Under the pieces are notes generated by a model that was given only the letters and a program-made list of their open reading frames with translations, was not told where the DNA came from and did not search any database. From Chlorobium sp. (lineage in GTDB: Bacteria > Bacteroidota > Chlorobiia > Chlorobiales > Chlorobiaceae), in assembly GCA_005843835.1 (NCBI GenBank), contig SZXZ01000037.1, positions 1 through 35,139 of the forward strand: DNA of 35,139 nucleotides, written 5' to 3'. The position numbers were made by a program, and so were the translations under genes. Below, piece after piece: positions 17,256-24,845 of the stretch; the stretch's first letter is position 1; the number at the start of each line of letters is the position of its first letter.

Positions 17256-18301
17256 GCAGGAAAAAATTTGCCGTGATTGTCACCACTTACGGAGAAGTCG
17301 AAAAGCTTACAGTACGAAACTTGTGGCCAAGCTCGAGAAGGATTCTCAAAGTTGTTACTCGTCAGATTGTAAAAATACCGACAGCAATGATCTATTTTAT
17401 TGCTGATTACCGTTCTACAAAGCATTATATCAACTGGAAGCTCAACCGTTACAGTTCATCACTGGCAGCAATCAATCGTGCACAAAAAAATATATTGGCA
17501 CGATCTATTGCCGAAAGCCGAAACCCATTGCTTGAACAAGCCGACATTGACGTAGTTGACGCTTATTATTTTGTTCCGCCTTATCTTGACGACATGCTCG
17601 AGCAGTTCGAGCATACGTATGACGGAGTTGTTGTAGTACCCATGATTCCTGTGGAGTCTTCTTTTTCCTGCGGTATTGCTTGTCAGATGGTTATTGATGT
17701 TTATTCAGACAGCGCTTTTGCAAAAGTAAAGACCTTAAGCAAGTTCTGGAGTGACGAACGTCTCCATCAAATTTATATCGACTACCTGTTCGGACAATTG
17801 TCAGCCGCAGTGCGTTCACAAAAAAATGGTAAAATAGGGCTTGTACTGGTTATCCATGGCACACTGGTTAAAGATCGTGCAGGAAACCCGCCAAAAGTAT
17901 TTACCGGACTCGAAGAGACTATAAAGTTTTTTGAGGTCATGAAACGTAAAATCCTGGCCGACCCGCAAAATATTTTCAGTGATGTTCGTCAAGGCTGTAT
18001 CAATCATTCCACCGGAGGGGATTGGACATCCGATACCATTGAAAAGGCACTGATGGATTATAAAGAGGAGGGGTATGCGGGAGTGGTCATGTTCCCTTAC
18101 GGTTTTTTTGCCGATAACAGTGAGACTGAATATGATTCTTTCAAAAAACTTGATGCGGCCTCATTTCCTGTCTCCCAGTATGTTCGATGTATAAACGATT
18201 CTTTACCATTCGGTCACTGGCTGGCTGATAAGGTGCTTGATGAACTTCAGGCACTCAACAATTTGCAGAAGGCCTTCGACAGTCTCGAATATAAACCTTA
18301 A
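17237..18301 (+). CDS. hemH: Ferrochelatase family protein
   Basis: A 354-residue protein of the ferrochelatase fold, predicted to insert Fe2+ into protoporphyrin IX (heme for cytochromes). The N-terminal strand FAVIVTTYGEVEKLT is in the place of the family's LxNxGxP loop but is changed. The metal-site histidine is H207 in LVLVIHGTLVKDRAG. The second conserved acid site is GFFADNSETEYD (290-300), matching the family's GF-x-D-x-x-ET pattern with E296. Divergence from textbook ferrochelatases is considerable, so coproporphyrin ferrochelatase or another chelatase specificity cannot be excluded; the hemH symbol is tentative. It overlaps the preceding PAP2-like gene, and its 3' end nearly touches or overlaps the TPR gene. 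Confidence 0.75.
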   Translation: MVDRIVSRKKFAVIVTTYGEVEKLTVRNLWPSSRRILKVVTRQIVKIPTAMIYFIADYRSTKHYINWKLNRYSSSLAAINRAQKNILARSIAESRNPLLEQADIDVVDAYYFVPPYLDDMLEQFEHTYDGVVVVPMIPVESSFSCGIACQMVIDVYSDSAFAKVKTLSKFWSDERLHQIYIDYLFGQLSAAVRSQKNGKIGLVLVIHGTLVKDRAGNPPKVFTGLEETIKFFEVMKRKILADPQNIFSDVRQGCINHSTGGDWTSDTIEKALMDYKEEGYAGVVMFPYGFFADNSETEYDSFKKLDAASFPVSQYVRCINDSLPFGHWLADKVLDELQALNNLQKAFDSLEYKP

Positions 18302-18314
18302 AATATTTCCGCCC

Positions 18315-18920
18315 TTGAATGCTGTAAACGACAACGAACGAGAGCAACTGGAGACAGCACTTCAGCAGGAACAGGACAATCCGGACAAACTCTACGAAAA
18401 AGCCCTCCTACTTATTGATCAGCAGGAGAACACTGAAGCACTGGAACTGCTCGACCGCTATATAAGTATAAAACGCCGGGACTCGGCGGCTCTCTATGCA
18501 CGGGCGGTTACCAATCTGTCAATGAGCAATTACCGAAAAGCAGGTTGCGATCTTTTAAAAACAATCGTGCTTGACCCCGGCTTTATGCAGGCCTACAAAC
18601 ATCTTGGATTTGTTCAGTTCACCCTCGGCAAGGAGGAATCAGCACTTAAAACACTTAAGAAAGCACTCGAGATTGATCCTAGATATGCTGGCATATACTG
18701 TGTGCTCGGAGATGCTTATCTTGATCTTGGGGAAGTGGACAAGGCAAAGGAAGCGTTTGAAAAAGCTCTTGAACTCGAACCGGACCATGCAGAACCGCAT
18801 TGTAAAATAGCCATGTACTATCTCTCAAGAGGGGACATGAAAGGTCTCAAAAAAGAGTATGAAATACTTAAAACCCTTGATGCTGCAATGGCCGAACAAA
18901 TTGGAAGCCTCTTTTTTTAA
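18315..18920 (+). CDS. Tetratricopeptide repeat (TPR) protein
   Basis: About 201 residues with four to five TPR units, the clearest being AYKHLGFVQFTLGKEESALKTLKKALEIDP, split here as a helix pair around residues 93-122, and a following unit ending in ALELEPDHAEPH. No signal peptide or membrane helix is present, so it is likely a cytosolic scaffold. The start is uncertain. I chose a TTG at 18315 just after the ferrochelatase stop. An ATG at 18240 would add 25 residues that overlap the ferrochelatase 3' end and do not look TPR-like. Its role is unknown; position suggests co-transcription with the ferrochelatase-family gene and the small membrane protein downstream. Confidence 0.75.
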   Translation: MNAVNDNEREQLETALQQEQDNPDKLYEKALLLIDQQENTEALELLDRYISIKRRDSAALYARAVTNLSMSNYRKAGCDLLKTIVLDPGFMQAYKHLGFVQFTLGKEESALKTLKKALEIDPRYAGIYCVLGDAYLDLGEVDKAKEAFEKALELEPDHAEPHCKIAMYYLSRGDMKGLKKEYEILKTLDAAMAEQIGSLFF

Positions 18921-18928
18921 AAATTATT

Positions 18929-19180
18929 ATGAAACTTTTTCCTGACCTGGACACAAAAAAACGGTTTATGAAAACCGGCCTCCCCTTTATGGTTGGAGTA
19001 GCATGGGCGCCAATCATCTGGATGTTGTCTATAGCTTCTCTTGGACCGGCGTTTTTTTCTCTTACCGGCTCATGGCCAGTTACTCAGACAGCGATTGCGC
19101 TTATCGTATTGCTTGCCACATATATATTGTTGAAGCTATTTCAGCGTATTGGCAGTAGATTTTATAGTAAAGATGAATAA
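18929..19180 (+). CDS. Small two-helix membrane protein of unknown function
   Basis: An 83-residue hypothetical protein with two predicted membrane helices (about 18-40 and 51-71), a charged N-terminus (MKLFPDLDTKKRFMK) and a basic C-terminus (RIGSRFYSKDE), suggesting a hairpin with both ends in the cytosol. I do not recognise the family. Codon use is normal and it begins 8 bp after the TPR stop, which supports it being a real gene in the same transcript. It is the last gene before the NDH-1 operon, separated by 132 bp, and it could be a small accessory protein, but nothing in the sequence proves that. Confidence 0.6.
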   Translation: MKLFPDLDTKKRFMKTGLPFMVGVAWAPIIWMLSIASLGPAFFSLTGSWPVTQTAIALIVLLATYILLKLFQRIGSRFYSKDE

Positions 19181-19312
19181 ACAGCTTAAAAAGCCGGTTT
19201 TTTTCTATGTCCAAAGGAAATTTTTTTTATATTTGCCCACCTGAAAAGAAGAGTCTTACAGGAACCGAAAATTTTTTAATGTCAGACTGGGATTAACTCA
19301 AATTGGCCTTAC
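19181..19312 (+). promoter_or_regulatory. Leader region of the NDH-1 operon
   Basis: A 132-bp spacer between the small membrane protein gene and nuoA. It contains an A-tract/CCGG/T-tract (AAAAAGCCGGTTTTTTT around 19187-19204) that could be a weak terminator for the upstream unit, then an AT-rich stretch (TTTTTTTTATATTTG around 19222-19236) where the operon promoter is most likely. I cannot fix -35/-10 elements. nuoA has no Shine-Dalgarno. Confidence 0.35.
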
Positions 19313-19744
19313 ATGGATCAGACGCTGAGTAATTTTGGTAATGTTTTTGCTTTCCTTGCCCTCGGCGTAGTTTTTGTCGCCGGTGGTTACCTGACAGCCC
19401 GCCTTTTGCGTCCCCAAAGACCTAACCCTGCTAAAAATTCAACCTACGAATGCGGCGAAGAAGCTGTTGGCAGTGCGTGGGTCAAGTTCAATATCAGGTT
19501 TTATGTGGTCGCTCTTATTTTTATCATTTTTGATGTTGAGGTTGTTTTTCTTTATCCATGGGCAACGGTCTTCAAGCATCTTGGAGTATTCGCTCTTGTA
19601 GAGGCTCTGGTCTTTGCAGGTATATTGGTGCTCGGTCTTGCTTATGCATGGGTAAAAGGGGATCTGGATTGGGTAAGACCTACTCCGAATATTCCTAAAA
19701 TGCCTGAAATGCCATCGGAAACATCCGCCTCCCAAAGAGGTTAA
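19313..19744 (+). CDS. nuoA: NDH-1 subunit NuoA (NdhC)
   Basis: A 143-residue membrane subunit of the proton-pumping NADH:quinone oxidoreductase-type complex, forming part of the quinone-site region between hydrophilic and membrane arms. It has three helices (about 8-30, 64-85, 92-112). The conserved loop is [23 protein letters not shown], followed by the acidic helix [13 protein letters not shown] proline/methionine-rich tail ([14 protein letters not shown]) extends beyond the usual end. It is the first of eleven nuo genes in order A, B, C, D, H, I, J, K, L, M, N. No Shine-Dalgarno precedes the ATG, which is common in this operon. Confidence 0.96.
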   Translation: MDQTLSNFGNVFAFLALGVVFVAGGYLTARLLRPQRPNPAKNSTYECGEEAVGSAWVKFNIRFYVVALIFIIFDVEVVFLYPWATVFKHLGVFALVEALVFAGILVLGLAYAWVKGDLDWVRPTPNIPKMPEMPSETSASQRG

Positions 19745-19772
19745 ATACTATTCACAAAATTCATTAGACGCT

Positions 19773-20342
19773 ATGGGTTTACTTGATGCCGCGATAACAA
19801 AGCATAATGTGCTGGTAACCTCGGTTGACAATGTTTTAAACTGGGCCCGGTTATCCTCCCTATGGCCAATGGGTTTCGGTCTTGCCTGCTGTGCTATCGA
19901 AATGATGGCGACCAACGCTTCTAATTACGATCTTGAGCGTTTCGGTATTTTTCCACGCTCTTCTCCCCGTCAGTCTGATCTTATGATTGTAGCCGGTACC
20001 GTAACCATGAAAATGGCGGAACGGGTTATTCGTCTCTACGAACAGATGCCTGAACCTCGTTATGTGCTTTCCATGGGCAGTTGTTCAAATTGTGGCGGCC
20101 CTTACTGGGAGCATGGATACCATGTCCTGAAAGGGGTAGATCGCATTATTCCTGTAGATGTATATGTACCGGGTTGTCCGCCGAGACCCGAATCGCTTAT
20201 TGGTGGACTCATGAAGGTTCAGGAGTTGATTCGTATGGAGCAGATCGGTGTGTCCAGAGCGGATGCATTGAAAAAGCTGGCAGAAAAAAGTGTTGATCCT
20301 CAATTTGTTATTGAGCTTGAGCGTAAGGCAGCAAGCGCATAA
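19773..20342 (+). CDS. nuoB: NDH-1 subunit NuoB (NdhK), carrier of cluster N2
   Basis: A 189-residue subunit that holds the terminal [4Fe-4S] cluster N2 next to the quinone site. The ligands are the tandem pair C39-C40 ([10 protein letters not shown]), C104 (MGSCSNCGG) and C135 (VPGCPPRPE), with standard spacing. The fold is shared with the small subunit of [NiFe] hydrogenases, such as HupS encoded 11 kb downstream. It lies 28 bp after nuoA. A C-terminal helix of about 30 residues ([20 protein letters not shown]) follows the core. All catalytic residues are intact. Confidence 0.97.
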   Translation: MGLLDAAITKHNVLVTSVDNVLNWARLSSLWPMGFGLACCAIEMMATNASNYDLERFGIFPRSSPRQSDLMIVAGTVTMKMAERVIRLYEQMPEPRYVLSMGSCSNCGGPYWEHGYHVLKGVDRIIPVDVYVPGCPPRPESLIGGLMKVQELIRMEQIGVSRADALKKLAEKSVDPQFVIELERKAASA

Positions 20343-20367
20343 TTAAATAAACAGGCATACTGTAAAG

Positions 20368-20886
20368 ATGGAAGAAGGAAAGGTTTTATCGCAGTCAGTT
20401 CAGCTAAGCGCTGCGGCATACGCAATAATACACGAAAAATTCGGTGCGGCTTTATCAGCTTTTGACAGCAACGAAACCATGCCGTTTTTCGAAGTAATTG
20501 ATATATCGCTATGGCCGGAGATTGCCCTCTTCATGCGCGACCATCCAAAGTTGCGGTTCAATTATATGGCATGTCTATCCGGTGTGGATTTTCAAGCAGA
20601 AGATAAAGTTGGTATTGTCTGCAATATCGAATCACTCGGTCAATTCAATCATAAACTTGCGGTTAAAGTCAAGTGTCCTCGCAGCGGTGGATCAATTCCA
20701 AGTGTTGCCTATGTATGGCATACTGCTAACTGGCATGAACGTGAGGCTTATGATATGTTCGGCATGCTCTTTACCGGTCATCCGGATATGAGACGAATTC
20801 TCTGTCCTGACGATTGGGAAGGATATCCGCTTCTTAAGGATTATAAGGTTCAGGAGACTTATCACGGAATAAAGGTACCCTACTAA
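20368..20886 (+). CDS. nuoC: NDH-1 subunit NuoC (NdhJ)
   Basis: A 172-residue 30-kDa-type subunit in the connecting fragment, structural and without cofactor. The signature [11 protein letters not shown] is at 122-132 and is followed by [22 protein letters not shown], which is the family's hallmark end. It is separate from nuoD, unlike the fused NuoCD of E. coli. The N-terminal 35 residues are less conserved. It begins 25 bp after nuoB, without a clear Shine-Dalgarno. Confidence 0.96.
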   Translation: MEEGKVLSQSVQLSAAAYAIIHEKFGAALSAFDSNETMPFFEVIDISLWPEIALFMRDHPKLRFNYMACLSGVDFQAEDKVGIVCNIESLGQFNHKLAVKVKCPRSGGSIPSVAYVWHTANWHEREAYDMFGMLFTGHPDMRRILCPDDWEGYPLLKDYKVQETYHGIKVPY

Positions 20887-20917
20887 CAGTGTTTTCAATA
20901 GTAAAAGCAGCTCACGT

Positions 20918-22120
20918 ATGCAGGAATTAGATATAGCTGGACAGGGTTCAATCAGGGTTACCCGAAAAAGCAATAACGTTGTTATCCTTGAAAAGGACCT
21001 TGCAACCGAGCAGATGGTTCTCGCCATGGGTCCACAGCATCCTTCAACCCACGGTGTTCTCAAGCTCGAGTGTCTGACTGATGGCGAGGTGATTACCGAA
21101 GCAGTTCCTTATCTCGGGTATCTGCACAGGTGTTTTGAAAAGTGTTGTGAAAATGTCGATTATCCCGCTATTGTGCCCTATACCGACCGACTCGACTACC
21201 TGGCAGGCATGAACAGCGAATTTGCATACGCAATTGCAGTTGAAAAGCTTCTTGATGTCGAAATTCCTCGCCGCGTTGAGTTTATCAGGGTCATTGTTGC
21301 CGAACTCAACAGAATAGCCTCTCACCTTGTTGCTATTGGAACTTATGGAATAGATCTTGGTGCATTTACTCCCTTTCTTTTTTGTTTCCGTGACCGTGAG
21401 CACATTCTTGGACTTCTGGAATGGGCATCCGGAGCTCGAATGCTCTATAACTATATATGGGTAGGTGGTCTTGCCTACGATGTTCCCTCAGACTTCAACA
21501 AGAGAGTCAAGGAATTCGTCGACTATTTCAGGCCACAGACCGTAGAACTCTACAAACTTCTCACCGAAAACGAAATCTTTGTCAAACGTACAAAGGGAAT
21601 CGGCATCATGCCGGCAGACGTTGCCATAAACTACGGCTGGTCTGGTCCAATGCTTCGCGGTTCCGGCGTTGATTGGGATTTAAGAAGAAACGATCCTTAC
21701 TCAGTCTATCCAGAGCTGGATTTTAAAGTACCTCTTCCTGATGGCAAGGTATCAGATATTGGCGACTGTCTTTCACGTCACCTTGTCCGTGCACTTGAAA
21801 TGGAGGAAAGTCTTAAAATTATCGAGCAGTGCATTGATAAAATGCCTTCCTCTGAGGGATTCAACCCACGATCCGCAGTTCCAAAACGTGTTCGTCCAAA
21901 AGCAGGCGAAGTATACGCTCGTGCAGAGAACCCCAGGGGTGAGCTTGGTTTCTATATTCAAAGCGATGGAAAATCAACAAAACCTCTTCGTTGCAAAGCG
22001 CGTTCGTCCTGTTTTGTTAATCTATCAGCAATGAAAGACCTTTCAAAGGGTCAGTTGATTCCCGATCTTGTCGCCATTATCGGCAGTATCGATATCGTTC
22101 TCGGGGAGGTTGACCGATGA
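20918..22120 (+). CDS. nuoD: NDH-1 subunit NuoD (NdhH)
   Basis: A 400-residue 49-kDa-type subunit that with NuoB forms the quinone-binding cavity. The first loop [12 protein letters not shown] is at 37-48, with the conserved quinone-site histidine. [19 protein letters not shown], the [10 protein letters not shown] loop and the terminal [12 protein letters not shown] are all typical. It is homologous to the large subunit of [NiFe] hydrogenases but lacks their nickel-binding cysteine pairs. The stop overlaps the nuoH start by four bases (ATGA), so translation of NuoH is coupled. An N-terminal extension of about 30 residues precedes the core. Confidence 0.97.
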   Translation: MQELDIAGQGSIRVTRKSNNVVILEKDLATEQMVLAMGPQHPSTHGVLKLECLTDGEVITEAVPYLGYLHRCFEKCCENVDYPAIVPYTDRLDYLAGMNSEFAYAIAVEKLLDVEIPRRVEFIRVIVAELNRIASHLVAIGTYGIDLGAFTPFLFCFRDREHILGLLEWASGARMLYNYIWVGGLAYDVPSDFNKRVKEFVDYFRPQTVELYKLLTENEIFVKRTKGIGIMPADVAINYGWSGPMLRGSGVDWDLRRNDPYSVYPELDFKVPLPDGKVSDIGDCLSRHLVRALEMEESLKIIEQCIDKMPSSEGFNPRSAVPKRVRPKAGEVYARAENPRGELGFYIQSDGKSTKPLRCKARSSCFVNLSAMKDLSKGQLIPDLVAIIGSIDIVLGEVDR

Positions 22121-23235
22121 CTTTAGCAGCATTGCCGCAATTTAGCATACCTTTACTTATGGGTAACAGTCTCAATGTATGGTCGGAAGCTCTTGTTGGA
22201 TTCAGTCCAATGGGTTTGCCTCTCGGCATGGTTATTCTAGCCGCCATACCCCTTGTATTTATAGCGCTTTACTCGCTTACCTACGGCGTGTATGGTGAAC
22301 GTAAAATATCAGCCTTCATGCAGGATCGCCTCGGTCCAATGGAAGTTGGTAAATGGGGTATCCTCCAGACGATTGCCGACATTCTGAAACTTCTGCAGAA
22401 GGAAGACATTGTTCCAACTTCAGCCGACAAGTTTCTTTTTGTTATCGGCCCAGGAGTCCTGTTCGTTGGTTCCTTTCTGGCTTACGCAGTACTGCCTTTC
22501 AGCTCTGCCTTTATTGGTGCAAGTCTTAATGTAGGTCTCTTTTTTGCCATTGGCATTGTTGCTATCGAAGTTGTCGGTATTCTTGCAGCAGGATGGGGTT
22601 CAAACAATAAATGGTCACTGTACGGAGCTGTCCGAAGTGTGGCGCAGATTGTCAGCTACGAAATTCCTGCCGGTATAGCATTGCTATGCGGAGCCATGAT
22701 GGCAGGCACTCTTGATATGCAGAAAATCACCATGCTTCAGTCTGGTTCTTACGGGTTTGCACATTTCTATCTGTTTCACTCTCCGATTGCCTGGTTACCC
22801 TTCCTTATCTACTTTATTGCGTCGCTTGCTGAGGTAAACCGTGCACCGTTCGATATTCCAGAAGCTGAGTCAGAGCTTGTGGCTGGTTATTTTACAGAAT
22901 ATTCAGGCATGAAGTTCGCCGTTATATTCCTTGCCGAGTACGGTAGCATGTTTATGGTGTCAGCCATCATTTCAATAGTGTTTCTTGGAGGCTGGAACTC
23001 ACCTCTTCCTAATATCGGATCCTTTGCTCTTAACGAGTGGACAAACGGGCCGGTGTGGGGCGCGTTCTGGATTATCATGAAAGGTTTCTTCTTTATTTTT
23101 GTACAGATGTGGCTTCGCTGGACTCTTCCACGTTTAAGGGTTGACCAGCTCATGTATCTGTGCTGGAAAGTTTTGACCCCGTTTGCCTTTGTCAGCTTTG
23201 TGCTGACGGCCATCTGGGAAATATATGTTCCGTAA
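22117..23235 (+). CDS. nuoH: NDH-1 subunit NuoH (NdhA)
   Basis: A 372-residue membrane subunit with about eight helices that forms the quinone entry channel and links electron transfer to proton pumping. Conserved cytoplasmic loops are visible: [15 protein letters not shown] (60-74), [11 protein letters not shown] (87-97), and [17 protein letters not shown] (239-255), which carries the acidic residues thought to couple quinone chemistry to protons. A GGAGG at 22106-22110, inside the end of nuoD, can serve as its ribosome binding site. Length is slightly longer than E. coli NuoH because of an N-terminal extension. Confidence 0.97.
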   Translation: MTLAALPQFSIPLLMGNSLNVWSEALVGFSPMGLPLGMVILAAIPLVFIALYSLTYGVYGERKISAFMQDRLGPMEVGKWGILQTIADILKLLQKEDIVPTSADKFLFVIGPGVLFVGSFLAYAVLPFSSAFIGASLNVGLFFAIGIVAIEVVGILAAGWGSNNKWSLYGAVRSVAQIVSYEIPAGIALLCGAMMAGTLDMQKITMLQSGSYGFAHFYLFHSPIAWLPFLIYFIASLAEVNRAPFDIPEAESELVAGYFTEYSGMKFAVIFLAEYGSMFMVSAIISIVFLGGWNSPLPNIGSFALNEWTNGPVWGAFWIIMKGFFFIFVQMWLRWTLPRLRVDQLMYLCWKVLTPFAFVSFVLTAIWEIYVP

Positions 23236-23278
23236 AAGATTTCAACAGTCAATGCAGGAAAGAAATGACGTATAGCTT

Positions 23279-23905
23279 ATGAGTGAGTATTTCAGGAATA
23301 TAAAAACCGGCGCAGTCACCATTGCAACCGGCATGGGAATCACCCTGAAGCATTTCTTCAATGCACTCAATCGCAAGGGCGATGCCGGTGTTGATGATGT
23401 CGACTATTTCCGTCAGGTTGATGGTCTGGTTACCCTGCAGTATCCACGTGAGGTTATTCCAACACCTAAAAACGGACGTTATCGCCTTTACAACAATATT
23501 GAAGATTGTATTGGCTGCGGTCAGTGTGTTAGAGCCTGTCCTATATCATGTATAATGATTGACACCATAAAGGTCGCACCGGATGACCTGGCGGTTTGTG
23601 GTAAAACTTCAGACGGTCAGCAGAAAAAATTCTGGGTTCCGGTTTTCGATATTGATGTGGCTAAATGCATGACCTGCGGTATGTGTACAACCGTATGTCC
23701 AACAGAATGTCTTGTGCATACACCAGTCAGCGACTTTTCAGAGTTTGACCGCAGCAATATGCTGTATCATTTTGGAAATCTCACTCGCCTCGAAGCTGAA
23801 GGGAAACGCAAAAAGCTGGCTGATATTCAGGCTAAAGCTCAAGCCGAAAAAGAAAAAAAGGCTGCTGAAGCTGCAGAGAATGCTACAAACAAGGACGGAG
23901 AATAA
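23279..23905 (+). CDS. nuoI: NDH-1 subunit NuoI (NdhI), 2[4Fe-4S] ferredoxin-type
   Basis: A 208-residue iron-sulfur subunit carrying clusters N6a and N6b. The two motifs are CIGCGQCVRACP (C77, C80, C83, with C87 belonging to the partner cluster) and CMTCGMCTTVCP (C130, C133, C136, with C140). In a complex lacking NuoEFG this subunit is the outermost recognised cluster carrier and therefore a likely docking point for an external donor such as ferredoxin. A 40-residue tail rich in Lys, Ala and Glu (from about 172) extends past the usual end and probably forms an exposed helix. AGGAAAG lies about 26 bp upstream, too far for a good ribosome site. Confidence 0.96.
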   Translation: MSEYFRNIKTGAVTIATGMGITLKHFFNALNRKGDAGVDDVDYFRQVDGLVTLQYPREVIPTPKNGRYRLYNNIEDCIGCGQCVRACPISCIMIDTIKVAPDDLAVCGKTSDGQQKKFWVPVFDIDVAKCMTCGMCTTVCPTECLVHTPVSDFSEFDRSNMLYHFGNLTRLEAEGKRKKLADIQAKAQAEKEKKAAEAAENATNKDGE

Positions 23906-23933
23906 GTGAACTTCTTAATGCGCTCGAATTACT

Positions 23934-24455
23934 ATGAGTAACCTGACATATACGGTCATTTTCTATCTCTTTGCGGCAATCACCGTCTTTTCTGCTGCAT
24001 TTGTGGTGTTTTCGCGAAATGTTATCTATTCCGCTTTTTCACTGCTGTTTACATTTTTTGGTGTTGCAGCCCTTTATGTGTATCTGAGTGCCGATTTTAT
24101 TGCTGTAACCCAGGTTGTGGTCTATGTCGGCGGTATTCTCGTTCTTCTTCTTTTCGGTGTCATGTTTACGAAAAGCATCATGAATACAGATCTTAAAAGT
24201 GATGTTCTCCATATCGTACCCGGAACATTAATAGTCGCTGGTATTATTGGAGCCTTGCTGTATACCTTCTATACTACGCACGGCTGGATGCCATCCGAAA
24301 CTCAACTTCATGGCAGCGTAGTCGAGCGGATCGGTTTTGAAACTATGTCACATTATGTTCTGCCGTTTGAAATGGTCTCCATACTGCTGCTTGCGGCACT
24401 TATTGGAGCAGCATTTCTTGCTCGTTTCGATAAGCCGGACAATAAAAAATCATAA
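23934..24455 (+). CDS. nuoJ: NDH-1 subunit NuoJ (NdhG)
   Basis: A 173-residue membrane subunit with five helices. The central third helix contains the conserved AVTQVVVYVGGILVLLLFGVM stretch (split here around residues 62-80), whose pi-bulge is implicated in coupling in known complexes. No cofactor is present. The start ATG is 28 bp after nuoI. Its stop codon lies next to a GTG in the frame of nuoK, although nuoK probably starts a few codons later. Confidence 0.94.
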   Translation: MSNLTYTVIFYLFAAITVFSAAFVVFSRNVIYSAFSLLFTFFGVAALYVYLSADFIAVTQVVVYVGGILVLLLFGVMFTKSIMNTDLKSDVLHIVPGTLIVAGIIGALLYTFYTTHGWMPSETQLHGSVVERIGFETMSHYVLPFEMVSILLLAALIGAAFLARFDKPDNKKS

Positions 24456-24467
24456 GTGTATAATACC

Positions 24468-24785
24468 ATGGAGCATCTGATACCAATAGGACTCAATCAC
24501 TATCTGACTATATCGGCCTTTCTGTTCGGGTTTGGACTCTTTGCTGTCATGACACGCAAAAATGCCATCGTCGTTCTTATGGGAGTTGAACTCATCCTTA
24601 ATGCCGCAAACATCAATTTCCTGGCATTTTCAAAGTTCAATGGAGGGATAGCAGGAGTAATGTTCAGTCTCTTTATTATTGTTATTGCAGCAGCTGAAGC
24701 AGCTATAGCATTAGCCATTGTCATTAATATTTTCAAAATATTCAAGAGTGTCGATGTATCAAGTATAGATACTATGAAAGAGTAA
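24468..24785 (+). CDS. nuoK: NDH-1 subunit NuoK (NdhE)
   Basis: A 105-residue three-helix antiporter-like subunit. The two conserved buried glutamates are E41 (MGVELILNAANINFLAFS) and E77 (IIVIAAAEAAIALAI), matching the pair essential for proton transfer in E. coli NuoK (E36 and E72). I start at the ATG at 24468, giving MEHLIPIGLNHYL, because the family begins there; a GTG at 24456 directly after the nuoJ stop is possible. The C-terminal 15 residues are soluble. Confidence 0.95.
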   Translation: MEHLIPIGLNHYLTISAFLFGFGLFAVMTRKNAIVVLMGVELILNAANINFLAFSKFNGGIAGVMFSLFIIVIAAAEAAIALAIVINIFKIFKSVDVSSIDTMKE

Positions 24786-24845
24786 CAGGACGATCAGGCC
24801 CAATTTTCAGATTTTAATTTTTTTCGTGTAAACATCACAAGGAAC

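Noticed and set aside
20692-21403. Minus-strand frames of about 120 codons opposite nuoC and nuoD
   Set aside because: The opposite strand encodes unmistakable, fully conserved NDH-1 subunits, and the antisense peptides resemble nothing.
20918-22120. NuoD as a hydrogenase large subunit (energy-converting hydrogenase)
   Set aside because: The nickel-binding CxxC pairs are absent and the quinone-site HPSTHG loop is present, so it is true NDH-1.
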